A stretch of DNA of 11,687 nt from Psychrobacter sp. GTDB lineage: Bacteria > Pseudomonadota > Gammaproteobacteria > Pseudomonadales > Moraxellaceae. The notes under the pieces were generated by a model, which saw nothing but the letters and a program-made list of their open reading frames with translations, ran no database searches and had not been told where the DNA came from. Positions 1 through 6,835 of the stretch are shown in pieces. The position numbers and the translations under genes were made by a program. The stretch is from assembly GCA_029264635.1 (NCBI GenBank), contig JARIAA010000062.1, forward strand, positions 1 through 11,687. Reading direction: 5' to 3'. The stretch's first letter is position 1. Each line of letters starts with the position of its first letter.

Positions 1-15
1 GATAATAGAGAATTT

Positions 16-92
<77 letters not shown>

Positions 93-103
93 TCTATTTA
101 AAG

Positions 104-123
104 AGCCTTACAGGCTTTTTTTT
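104..123 (+). terminator. Rho-independent terminator after tRNA-Pro
   Basis: AGCCT (104-108) pairs with AGGCT (112-116) around a TAC loop and is followed directly by seven T. It lies 11 nt past the tRNA-Pro CCA end. The stem is short, so read-through into the next tRNA is possible. Confidence 0.7.
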
Positions 124-159
124 ATGTATGATGATATTGTTTTTTATGTTAGATATTTC

Positions 160-168
160 TGATATGAT
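160..168 (+). promoter_or_regulatory. Possible extended -10 promoter for tRNA-Arg
   Basis: TGaTATGAT combines the extended -10 dinucleotide TG with a hexamer matching TATAAT at five of six positions. It lies 33 bp before the tRNA-Arg gene and just after the tRNA-Pro terminator. No good -35 is seen at 17 bp. Assignment rests on position and motif only. Confidence 0.4.
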
Positions 169-201
169 AAACCAATCAAAATATATAAAAGTCCTCTAAG
201 A

Positions 202-278
202 GCGCCTGTAGCTCAGCTGGATAGAGCATCTCCCTTCTAAGGAGGTGGCCGCAGGTTCGAATCCTGCCAGGCGCACCA
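202..278 (+). tRNA. tRNA-Arg (anticodon TCT)
   Basis: A 77-nt cloverleaf: acceptor GCGCCTG pairs with CAGGCGC, and ACCA is encoded at 275-278. The anticodon stem TCTCC/GGAGG (one T-G wobble) carries the loop CTTCTAA, anticodon TCT at 236-238. It decodes AGA and AGG arginine codons. The gap to tRNA-His is only 38 bp with no terminator-like hairpin, so the two are probably one transcript. Confidence 0.97.
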
Positions 279-316
279 TTTAGCCTGTCAATCTTGCCTT
301 ATCAGGCAATAGTTAT

Positions 317-393
317 GGCGGTTGTAGCTCAGTTGGTAGAGCCCCGGGTTGTGATCTCGGTTGTCGTGGGTTCGAGTCCCATCAGTCGCCCCA
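317..393 (+). tRNA. tRNA-His (anticodon GTG)
   Basis: The anticodon GTG is at 351-353. The 5' end has the extra G-1 typical of tRNA-His (317), opposite C73 (390), and CCA is encoded at 391-393. The acceptor stem holds two adjacent wobble pairs (T322-G385 and G321-T386), and the anticodon stem CCGGG/CTCGG has another. This is more wobble than in the two neighbouring tRNAs, but identity elements and the T arm are intact, so it is likely functional. Confidence 0.95.
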
Positions 394-448
394 ATTTTAT
401 TTGTTAATTTGATCGATTCTTTGTTTACCTCTTTTTGTACATATTCAT

Positions 449-470
449 TGCCCTCGTTGGCATTTTTTTT
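449..470 (+). terminator. Likely terminator of the tRNA cluster
   Basis: TGCC (449-452) pairs with GGCA (459-462) around a 6-nt loop and is followed by eight T. It lies 56 nt after tRNA-His. The stem is only 4 bp, so confidence is moderate. Confidence 0.5.
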
Positions 471-753
471 CGTCTGCGTTTTTTGATGCGCTACTTCTCC
501 CCTTTTTTCCCTTCTTTTTCGTCCCTGTCAACCTCTATGGTTATTCATGCTTATCTTTTTTTATACTTTCAGGTCGTTATAATTTATCTTGTGTTTTATG
601 TAACTCAAATTTATATAGCTCTATCTAAGTAAAGTTTTAAGTATAAGATGATAAGGGTTAAGCGTTTATCCTTAATCCATTAGTTATTCTAATTAGTTTT
701 AATGACTAAAATCAGTAAGAAAGACATAATAGAGCCTGCAACTATGCTCGATG

Positions 754-780
754 TGATTGACATCAAATATATTTGATTGA
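754..780 (+). promoter_or_regulatory. -35-like hexamer with nested palindrome and direct repeat, upstream of araC-type gene
   Basis: A perfect TTGACA lies at 757-762. It overlaps a perfect 16-bp palindrome, ATCAAATATATTTGAT (762-777), and the heptamer TGATTGA occurs at 754-760 and again at 774-780, exactly 20 bp apart on the same strand. AraC-family proteins usually bind direct repeats spaced about two helical turns, so an operator is plausible. No good -10 lies at the right distance (17-bp spacing gives AGAAAT, three of six), so promoter activity is uncertain. Confidence 0.35.
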
Positions 781-900
781 GAAATTTAATCGTTTAATTT
801 TCAGTGCTTTAAAATACAAATGTGTTTAGCGTATTTATCTCTTTGACGACAGTCCACGATAGAAAATTTAGCTTGTACGATATCTATCAAGTGGTTTACT

Positions 901-917
901 TTCTCAAAGCTTGAGAA
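901..917. repeat. 7-bp inverted repeat just upstream of the regulator's ribosome binding site
   Basis: TTCTCAA (901-907) and TTGAGAA (911-917) are perfect inverted arms around the 3-nt spacer AGC. They end 30 bp before the chosen ATG at 948. They could form a small mRNA hairpin or be an autoregulatory operator; the sequence does not say which. Confidence 0.5.
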
Positions 918-947
918 TTGGCTATAAAGCTGTTAAGGAAAAATACA

Positions 948-1886
948 ATGGACGCGCTTAGTGTATTATTAGAAAATGTGCATCTGTGTGGAACGAAATA
1001 CTACCGTATCAACGCAGGTGGCGATTGGTCTTACTCCGTTGATAGAAAAGATACTATTTTATTTTATTTAGTACTGTCTGGTAGTTTTTATATAGAGGTG
1101 AAAGACGAAGTACGCAAGGCGGAAGTTGGCGATACTATTATGCTCTCGAACGCGTATCATCATACTAGTTATGCTCTCAACCATCATGATAAAAATGCTA
1201 AACCTTTAGATGATGTATGTTCTGTCAAATCCAAAGAAAATATCATTGAGCTTAATAGAGCAGATGAGGTCAATGCAAGTTTTATACTGATTGAATGCCA
1301 GTACGATAAAGAGATGGTTTATCCTTTACTGTCAGTACTGCCAACGGTATTGCCTGAGCTCACTGACGATTCTGATGGACGCTTTGGTGTCATGGATGTA
1401 GAGGTTAAGCTGTTAAGGCTAGAGTCTGAGCAGGAGCGTATGGGTAAGACGGCAGTTATCAATCACTGGGCAGGTATTATGATGATTGAATGTGTGCGTA
1501 CTTACATTGAAGGGTTACCTGAGGCAACGGACAGCTGGTTGCAGGCGCTACGAGATCCTTATTTAACCAAATCACTAAAAGCCATGCATCACGAGCCTAG
1601 TCGTAATTGGACGATTCATAAACTGGCTGAAGTTGCTGGAATGTCGCGCTCAAGCTTCGCTCAGCGCTTCAAGGATGTGGTTGGTATGCCGCCGTTAACT
1701 TACTTAATTGATTATCGCTTGCGCCTAGCTGCGCGTTATTTGCGCTTACAGCAAAACAGTATTAGCCGTATTAGTGAGCTTGTCGGTTACGCATCGGACT
1801 CCACTTTTAGTCAAGCGTTTAAGCGCGTTTATGGCGTATCACCAAATGCCTATCGTCAACAGTTTCAACAGGAACTGCGTGCTTAA
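948..1886 (+). CDS. AraC-family transcriptional regulator with N-terminal cupin domain
   Basis: A 312-aa cytoplasmic DNA-binding regulator. The N-terminal part (about residues 1-85: the LFYLVLSGSFYIEV strand region and GDTIMLSNAYHH) resembles the cupin_6 sensor domain of AraC regulators. The C-terminal 100 residues hold two helix-turn-helix motifs: the first around WTIHKLAEVAGMSRSSFAQRF, the second around ISRISELVGYASDSTFSQAF, ending in the family signature GVSPNAYRQQF. ATG 948 was chosen because AAGGAA sits 7 nt upstream; an in-frame TTG at 918 would lie next to the inverted repeat and has no such site. Family is clear; the effector and targets cannot be told. It has no divergent or downstream partner within 300 bp, so it may act on itself or elsewhere. 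Confidence 0.9.
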   Translation: MDALSVLLENVHLCGTKYYRINAGGDWSYSVDRKDTILFYLVLSGSFYIEVKDEVRKAEVGDTIMLSNAYHHTSYALNHHDKNAKPLDDVCSVKSKENIIELNRADEVNASFILIECQYDKEMVYPLLSVLPTVLPELTDDSDGRFGVMDVEVKLLRLESEQERMGKTAVINHWAGIMMIECVRTYIEGLPEATDSWLQALRDPYLTKSLKAMHHEPSRNWTIHKLAEVAGMSRSSFAQRFKDVVGMPPLTYLIDYRLRLAARYLRLQQNSISRISELVGYASDSTFSQAFKRVYGVSPNAYRQQFQQELRA

Positions 1887-1923
1887 AAAAATATAGATAG
1901 CTGATATTGGAAGTGGCAAAAGA

Positions 1924-1961
1924 GCGTTAAGGTTGATGTTTTAACTTTGACGCTTTTTTTT
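1924..1961 (+). terminator. Strong Rho-independent terminator after the regulator
   Basis: An 11-bp stem, GCGTTAAGGTT (1924-1934) against AACTTTGACGC (1943-1953) with two G-T wobbles, has an 8-nt loop and is followed by eight T (1954-1961). It lies 38 nt past the regulator stop codon. Confidence 0.88.
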
Positions 1962-2067
1962 CGGCAAGATTTTAAGGATACTTGCAAAGATTTGGTGAGG
2001 ATTTTTTAAAGGTATGGGCAATAAAGAAGTAGAGTAAAACTGATAATTAAAGTGCGTTTAAATGTTA

Positions 2068-2073
2068 TATAAT
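2068..2073 (+). promoter_or_regulatory. Possible -10 box for the unknown gene and gspF
   Basis: A perfect TATAAT in the gap between the AraC-type gene's terminator and the next gene. No recognisable -35 lies 16-18 bp upstream and no TGn extension is present, so the site is weak by consensus. If real, it would give a leader of about 120 nt. Confidence 0.35.
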
Positions 2074-2150
2074 AAGTTATCTTAGTGTAGTTATTATCCT
2101 ATTTAGCGAGTTATGCGAAGTTCAGCATGGCGTATCTATAAATAGCTTGA

Positions 2151-2173
2151 GTCATCTAAATAGCTCAGATGAC
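2151..2173 (+). other. Hairpin in the leader of the unknown gene
   Basis: GTCATCT (2151-2157) pairs perfectly with AGATGAC (2167-2173) around a 9-nt loop. A run of six T begins 5 nt later. This is an imperfect terminator-like structure and could be an attenuator. The octamer AAATAGCT also appears twice here, at 2140-2147 and 2158-2165. The hairpin ends 28 nt before the ATG at 2202. Confidence 0.4.
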
Positions 2174-2201
2174 GTTCATTTTTTGCTGGTGATGGTACAT
2201 T

Positions 2202-3185
2202 ATGACCCAACCGAATAGTAAGCACAGATCTCAATCTGTCTCTATGGATAGTGACAATAGCGTAAGCTGTCATGACAATAAAAATTCTCGTGAGCAAGCA
2301 AAGATGCAACCGCCATCGATGGTTATGGATAAATCAGCGCTTCTCGCTCTTTTTACGACGCCAATCTCTGAATCAATCGCTGCCGAAGGCGCTGATGAGT
2401 CTAGCGTAGCTGAGCGGCGCGCCGCACTTTATCGTACGCAGCATGAGCGTACGCGCCTGCTGTATTTGGCATCTGCAAATATGCGGCCGACTTATTTGGT
2501 ACAGACCTTGAAGTCGCAATTTATAGAATATGAGCAGTATAAGCTTTCACAGCAACTCGATAAACGTGCTTTGCTAGATGTCGATACGCTTGAGCGTTTA
2601 TGGCAGCAACTGCACGTGGTTGACGATATCATTGCAGACATTGTACGGCATATGCCAGCGCAAAAGCCTGCAGGATGGCAACTGACCACCCATGATGGTC
2701 ATAATCCTTTGTGCCTGGCGACTATTGGTAAGCTCAAATATCCCAAACCCGTTGGCGATCAAGCCAGCCTAAATAGCTATGTACTTGGGCATTTTGGGGT
2801 TAGTAGCTTCACTTATGATCGTGGTTATTACATCGGTCATGTAGTTGGGTACTTATTTAGTTGTTACTATTGTGCCCATCTGTCTATCAGCTACGCTGTC
2901 ACGCCACTTGACGAGCAAGTCATTGAAAATTATGACTATGTCAGTCTAGAAACCCCTTATATGGTGCGTTTATTGCAAGGTTTGGACAGCTACTGTAAAA
3001 AGCGTGTCTATCAACTGGCGGTTATTTGCGCTCGGCTCAGTGTCTACGCATCAGATAAACGTATTGAAAAAATGCTGATCGCTGAGGTCAACGATTTTGA
3101 TAAAAAATTGCAGCAGCAGCATTTAGATGTTTTATTATTACAAGGTATGATGCCTGAGAGTAACGACTCTACGCCACTTTTTTAA
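2202..3185 (+). CDS. Unrecognised 327-aa protein upstream of gspF
   Basis: I do not recognise this family. The open frame is long and has normal codon use, and ATG 2202 is preceded by GGTGA with a 9-nt spacer, so it is very probably a real gene. There is no signal peptide. The first 40 residues are polar, rich in Ser, Asn, Gln and Asp, and probably disordered. The rest looks mainly alpha-helical with many Leu, Gln, Asp and Tyr, including charged amphipathic stretches at about residues 75-150 and in the last 80. A Tyr-rich, moderately hydrophobic patch near residues 205-235 contains C221-Y-Y-C224. Only 53 bp separate its stop from gspF, with no terminator between, so the two are probably co-transcribed. 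That suggests, but does not show, a link to type II secretion. Confidence 0.8.
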   Translation: MTQPNSKHRSQSVSMDSDNSVSCHDNKNSREQAKMQPPSMVMDKSALLALFTTPISESIAAEGADESSVAERRAALYRTQHERTRLLYLASANMRPTYLVQTLKSQFIEYEQYKLSQQLDKRALLDVDTLERLWQQLHVVDDIIADIVRHMPAQKPAGWQLTTHDGHNPLCLATIGKLKYPKPVGDQASLNSYVLGHFGVSSFTYDRGYYIGHVVGYLFSCYYCAHLSISYAVTPLDEQVIENYDYVSLETPYMVRLLQGLDSYCKKRVYQLAVICARLSVYASDKRIEKMLIAEVNDFDKKLQQQHLDVLLLQGMMPESNDSTPLF

Positions 3186-3238
3186 TCAGGATTATTGACT
3201 GATTCTTTAACCTCTAACGCCTTAGGATATCTGCTGCT

Positions 3239-4441
3239 ATGCCTGCTTATCATTATAAAGCACTTGATGATCAAGGCAGTGTCCAAAAGGGATTACTCGA
3301 AGGCGATTCTGCGCGTCAAATACGCCAGCAGCTGCGTGACAAGCAGTGGACGCCCGTAGAAGTTAATGCAGTCAATGATCAGCAAAGCCGAGCCCGTAGC
3401 CGCTATAAAAAGCCTTCTGCTTACGAGCTGGCGTTATTGACCCGTCAACTTTCGGTATTACTTGCAGCGGGTATTCCACTCGAAGAGACACTGGCAGCAG
3501 TTGCTAAACAATCGCCCAAAACCCATATTAAGTCTCTTATGCTGGCAGTGCGCTCGCATGTCTTAGAGGGGTTAAGCTTTGCGCGCGCGCTACAGCAGGC
3601 AGCTAGCTTTCCGCCATTATATATTGCCACGATTGCCGCTGGTGAAAAGTCTGGGCATCTTGATCTCATCCTAAATCAGCTGGCCGATTACACCGAAAAC
3701 CGTTTTGCCCTGCAAAAGAAAATTCAAGGTGCAATGGTATATCCCATTGTACTGATGGTAATGGCAATCAGCGTCATTATGGGACTGATGAGTTTTGTAG
3801 TACCCAAAATTGTCAAAGTATTTGAGCAATCTGAGCAGGCGCTACCTTTAATTACTCAAGTAGTACTTGCGCTGTCTAATACCATCACTCAGTGGTGGTG
3901 GCTGATGTTATTGGTATTAGTGGGTACAGCCTTTATTTTTTATCGCTTTGCAAAGACGCAAGCGGGCAAACTTGCTATCGATAGTGTTGTACTGCGATTG
4001 CCGATTCTGGCACGGCTATCAAAAGGCCTAAATGCAGCGCGTTTTGCCAGTACGCTTGCAATCTTGGTACGCTCAGGCGTGCCGCTGATTGAAGCTTTGC
4101 ATATTGGCGCCGCGGTCACCACCAATCTGCATATCAAACAAACGATTATCACCGCCGCCGATCGGGTGACAGAAGGGGCAAGTCTGTCAAGCCAACTTGA
4201 GAGAACGCCATATTTTCCACCGATGATGGTACAAATGATTAAAAGTGGGGAAAACTCAGGCGAGCTTGAAAGTATGCTAAGCCGCGCAGCTAACATGCAA
4301 GAGGCTGAGGCGACTAACTTTATTAGTACGTTGCTATCGTTACTAGAGCCTTTGATGTTGGTACTAATGGGCATTGTCGTCATGATTATTGTGATGGCCG
4401 TCATGCTACCGATTGTCAATATGAATGATCTAGCCGGTTAG
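3239..4441 (+). CDS. gspF: Type II secretion system inner-membrane platform protein GspF
   Basis: A 400-aa polytopic inner-membrane protein of the GspF/PilC family. In type II secretion it forms the platform that couples the GspE ATPase to pseudopilus assembly. Two repeated T2SSF domains are visible. The first (about residues 66-188) has ALLTRQLSVLLAAGIPLEE, IAAGEKSGHLD and the segment GAMVYPIVLMVMAISVIMG. The second (about 265-390) has ARFASTLAILVRSGVPL, MIKSGENSGELE and a hydrophobic C-terminus ending MAVMLPIVNMNDLAG. Three membrane segments are seen, near 168-190, 215-238 and 365-393. Length is typical. ATG 3239 follows AGGA at 3224-3227. GspF is preferred over the type IV pilus homologue PilC because gspG follows. 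No gspE or gspD is beside it, so the system's other genes must be elsewhere. Confidence 0.92.
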   Translation: MPAYHYKALDDQGSVQKGLLEGDSARQIRQQLRDKQWTPVEVNAVNDQQSRARSRYKKPSAYELALLTRQLSVLLAAGIPLEETLAAVAKQSPKTHIKSLMLAVRSHVLEGLSFARALQQAASFPPLYIATIAAGEKSGHLDLILNQLADYTENRFALQKKIQGAMVYPIVLMVMAISVIMGLMSFVVPKIVKVFEQSEQALPLITQVVLALSNTITQWWWLMLLVLVGTAFIFYRFAKTQAGKLAIDSVVLRLPILARLSKGLNAARFASTLAILVRSGVPLIEALHIGAAVTTNLHIKQTIITAADRVTEGASLSSQLERTPYFPPMMVQMIKSGENSGELESMLSRAANMQEAEATNFISTLLSLLEPLMLVLMGIVVMIIVMAVMLPIVNMNDLAG

Positions 4442-4740
4442 CTTGAGTAAGTTTTTAAGATTACGCTGGGCTATTGTTTATTGTGACAGTTTTTGTTAAG
4501 TTGATAATGCTATTTACGCTGTTTCATATTATCCTATAATTTTCTATGAATTCTACAGACCTACTTTAACCTTACGGTAGGTTTCTTAAGTTTTTCTTCC
4601 TGTTGTATATTGATGAATGACAGCAAAATGCGCTGTTGAATGTTAGGTAGTTAGGCTATAGTAGTTGTTGTAATCATAGATATTGTTATAGAAGTCGTAC
4701 GCTAATAGTGACGTAGACGCTATATAACTGACTGCCTAAT
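4442..4740. other. Intergenic DNA between gspF and the gspG promoter
   Basis: No gene is seen. This AT-rich stretch holds only the terminator-like hairpin at 4557-4584, listed separately. Its length and content argue that gspF and gspG, although neighbours, are not one simple operon. Confidence 0.5.
4557..4584 (+). terminator. Possible terminator after gspF
   Basis: AGACCTAC (4557-4564) pairs with GTAGGTTT (4577-4584), 8 bp with one wobble and a 12-nt loop. The following DNA is T-rich but interrupted (CTTAAGTTTTTC), so termination may be partial. It lies 115 nt past the gspF stop. Confidence 0.45.
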
Positions 4741-4802
4741 CAATCATCTAAATATGATTGTGGATAAATACAAAATCATAGTCTATAGTGATAATCATTT
4801 TA
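4741..4802 (+). promoter_or_regulatory. gspG promoter with upstream inverted repeat and Fur-box-like sequence
   Basis: Three elements are packed together. A perfect inverted repeat, CAATCAT (4741-4747) and ATGATTG (4754-4760), abuts a -35-like TGGATA (4761-4766, four of six to TTGACA). After exactly 17 bp comes TATAGT (4784-4789, five of six to TATAAT). The 19-mer TATAGTGATAATCATTTTA (4784-4802) matches the classical Fur-box consensus GATAATGATAATCATTATC at 15 of 19 positions and covers the -10 and predicted start near 4796, where a repressor would block RNA polymerase. The promoter call is fair; the Fur call is by consensus only, and AT-rich DNA yields chance matches. Confidence 0.5.
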
Positions 4803-4964
4803 ATATTTGTGTATAACCGTAGTGATAAATTAGTGATGAAAGCGATGATTATGAGTAATAAAATCCAAACAAATGTAACAAAGCTAAGCTTTATGAAAAA
4901 TAGACAGATAAGCACCACTGAATGTGAGAAAAGCAGTAAGCGCTCCAATGTCAGCGGCTTATAT

Positions 4965-5384
4965 ATGAATCACAGCCAGTCAGGCTTTACGCTTATTGAA
5001 ATTATGGTCGTGATTGTGATACTGGCGATTTTAGCAGGATTGGTTGTGCCAAAAGTGGTGGGACAAAGTGATAAAGCCCGTGTGAAGACTACTGAGACGG
5101 CCTTATCCACTGTTTCTAATACGCTTGATATGTACAAAGTCGATAACTCACGGTATCCAACAACCGCACAAGGTTTAGAGGCATTAAGTACACCGCCTGC
5201 AGACGCTAAGAACTACCCTGAAGGCGGCTATATTAAAGGTGGTTATCCGACTGATGGCTGGGAAAATGAGCTACAGTATGTCTCGCCAGGTAGCGAAGGC
5301 CGACCTTATGATCTATTTTCTCTCGGGGCTGATGGGCAACAGGGCGGTGAAGGTCAAGATGCCGACATTTATGCAAAATTATAA
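4965..5384 (+). CDS. gspG: Type II secretion major pseudopilin GspG
   Basis: The major subunit of the periplasmic pseudopilus that drives type II secretion. From ATG 4965 it is 139 aa: a short leader MNHSQSG, prepilin peptidase cleavage G7/F8, then FTLIEIMVVIVILAILAGLVVP with the essential Glu at mature position 5. The C-terminal half has GspG signatures: DMYKVDNSRYPTTAQGLEAL, the EGGYIKGGYPTDGWENELQYVSPG region and DLFSLGADGQQGGEGQDADI, the calcium-binding loop area of this family. The start is uncertain: 4965 gives the usual length, but no ATG upstream in frame (4836, 4845, 4851, 4893) or at 4965 has a good ribosome binding site. An earlier start would give a leader of 31-50 residues. GTG 4788 lies inside the predicted promoter and is unlikely. 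Confidence 0.9.
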   Translation: MNHSQSGFTLIEIMVVIVILAILAGLVVPKVVGQSDKARVKTTETALSTVSNTLDMYKVDNSRYPTTAQGLEALSTPPADAKNYPEGGYIKGGYPTDGWENELQYVSPGSEGRPYDLFSLGADGQQGGEGQDADIYAKL

Positions 5385-5485
5385 AAGTATCTGTTATAAA
5401 AAACTGGTTGGTACATATGCCTTAGCATCGCGTATGATGCGCTAACAAGGTTCGATAAAAGCTGGTCAGGGACAACTAAGCTATC

Positions 5486-5525
5486 AAAAATATCAACTAA
5501 TAAGAGTTTATTGGTTGATATTTTT
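5486..5525. terminator. Long, probably bidirectional terminator after gspG
   Basis: AAAAATATCAACTAATAA (5486-5503) and TTATTGGTTGATATTTTT (5508-5525) form an 18-bp stem with one T-G wobble and a GAGT loop. The A-rich foot on one side and T-rich foot on the other make it a terminator in both directions. It lies about 100 nt past the gspG stop. On the + strand it separates gspG from the dsbD pair. Confidence 0.85.
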
Positions 5526-5646
5526 TATTGGATGACATTATATAAATAGTAGTCGAATCAATGTTAATGGTCCTTAGAAAGACAGATTGTATCCACTATG
5601 CTATTAAAATTCGCTCTTAACCATTAGCAACAACAAGGTGATGTTT

Positions 5647-6198
5647 ATGTTTAGTAAGATACCAAAAATAGCTGCGATGCATAAATCATCGACTAAAAAA
5701 CCTTATGCATTAGCGGGTGCCATCTTCAGCTTGTCGCTCACAATGGGTCTGACCACCATCACTAGCTATGCGGCAAGCTTGGGCGAGCTATTTAATAACA
5801 ACAGCGCAGCGCAAGCGAAGTTTTTGCCAGTTGATGAAGCCTTTCAGGTCACAGCCAGCATCAAGGCGATGTCTAACGGCACGCGCTTATCGATTCATTT
5901 TGATATCACGCCTGGTCATTATGTTTACAAAGACCAGCTTACCTTGACCTTTCCTAAAGGCGTAAGCGCGGCGCCGTTTACCTTTAGTCAGTCACCCGTT
6001 TCTATCGATGACCCAACCTTTGGCCGAGTACCTGTATTTACACAAAAAAATATGGTAGCGACCACTACTTTGACGACTAATAATGGCAAAGGCGCAAAAA
6101 ACGCGCCGATTGTGATTGGCTGGCAGGGTTGTGCCAAGGCGGGGCTATGCTATCCGCCTGAAAAGATTAAAACTAAGGTTAATATTGCGACGCGCTAA
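5647..6198 (+). CDS. Free-standing DsbD N-terminal (alpha) domain protein, tandem paralogue of the next gene's first domain
   Basis: A 183-aa periplasmic protein consisting only of the DsbD N-terminal domain. A signal peptide is clear: basic start, hydrophobic stretch ALAGAIFSLSLTMGLTTI, and a likely cut after SYA. The catalytic region WQGCAKAGLCYPPEK keeps both redox cysteines (Cys162, Cys168), equivalent to Cys103 and Cys109 of E. coli DsbD. The loop DDPTFG corresponds to the cap loop that shields them. There is no membrane domain and no thioredoxin domain: the frame stops within three residues of the domain end. ATG 5647 is chosen because AAGG lies 8 nt upstream and it gives MFSK, matching the MFSK start of the next gene; GTG 5638 and ATG 5641 are alternatives. 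It lies 88 bp before dsbD with no terminator between, so an operon is likely. It may shuttle electrons from the DsbD membrane domain to periplasmic partners, or be a decaying duplicate; intact cysteines favour function. Confidence 0.88.
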   Translation: MFSKIPKIAAMHKSSTKKPYALAGAIFSLSLTMGLTTITSYAASLGELFNNNSAAQAKFLPVDEAFQVTASIKAMSNGTRLSIHFDITPGHYVYKDQLTLTFPKGVSAAPFTFSQSPVSIDDPTFGRVPVFTQKNMVATTTLTTNNGKGAKNAPIVIGWQGCAKAGLCYPPEKIKTKVNIATR

Positions 6199-6835
6199 AT
6201 AAAGGTGCGCTAAGAATAGAGCTGTTTTCATTGATGGCAAGCTCTCGTAAGTTTGCTCAAATAACAGTCATAAGAGGTAGTTCTTCATGTTTAGCAAGTC
6301 GTCAGCAACAGCCCGCAAACCGCTTGCCAGTAAGAAATCTTATACACTGGTACTCGCTGTATTGAGTACGTCTTTAATGATGGGGCTGACTGCGACTTCT
6401 ACCGTCACACATGCCGCCAGCTTGGGTGATCTATTTAGCAATGATAAAAGCAGCGCGCAACCAAAATTTCTGCCAGTGGACCAAGCGTTCAAAGTTAGTA
6501 GTAGTAGCAAGCCTGTCGCTACAGGGACACGCCTCACGATTAACTTTGACATTACACCTGAGCATTACGTTTATAAAGACCAGATTAAGCTGACTTTGCC
6601 AGCGGGTGTAACGGCCGCGCCTTTTACTTTTAGCCAAACGCCTGTTTCTATTGATGACCCTACGTACGGTCAAGTAGCAGTATTTGATCAAGCTAATATG
6701 GTGGCGACTACGACATTGAGTAGCGTCAGTGGCAAAAGCGTAGAGAATGCTGCGCTCACTATCGGTTGGCAAGGCTGCGCTAAAGCAGGACTGTGTTATC
6801 CGCCAGAAAAGATTAAAACTACAGTTAATATTGCT
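5818..6835 (+). repeat. Tandem duplication of the DsbD alpha-domain coding sequence
   Basis: The segments 5818-6189 and 6464-6835 are each 372 bp and encode 124 residues that align without gaps, from KFLPVD to VNIA. By hand count about 90 of 124 residues are identical, with a fully conserved 20-residue block around the redox cysteines. The DNA has diverged much more at third positions than the protein has, which points to an old duplication kept under protein-level selection. Confidence 0.85.

Larger units (their letters stand above)
471..947. other. AT-rich intergenic region before the AraC-type regulator
   Basis: No convincing gene is seen. The only open frame of note (TTG at 435, stop at 632) starts inside the tRNA terminator, lacks a ribosome binding site, and encodes a Phe/Tyr/Leu-rich string typical of chance translation of T-rich DNA. 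The region does hold inverted and direct repeats: a hairpin with arms 655-662 and 671-678 (one wobble), a cluster at 754-780, and an inverted repeat at 901-917. The last two are listed separately. Confidence 0.6.

Noticed and set aside
435..632. 65-codon open frame after the tRNAs, hydrophobic, with a TTG start
   Set aside because: It begins inside the tRNA terminator, has no ribosome binding site, and its Phe/Leu/Tyr content is what T-rich DNA gives by chance.
3940..4419. 159-codon open frame on the - strand inside gspF
   Set aside because: It lies wholly within a well-supported gene, has no family resemblance, and reads like an antisense shadow of a membrane protein gene.
754..4760. The heptamer TGATTGA near the AraC-type gene also occurs (inverted) before gspG, suggesting a shared regulator
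   Set aside because: The same heptamer appears several times inside coding regions (for example near 1298, 1482 and 4085), so it is too common here to link the two promoters.
6199..6286. Hairpin with AGAGCT and AGCTCT arms between the two dsbD-type genes, as a terminator
   Set aside because: The loop is long and no T run follows, so it is unlikely to stop transcription; the two genes are better treated as one operon.
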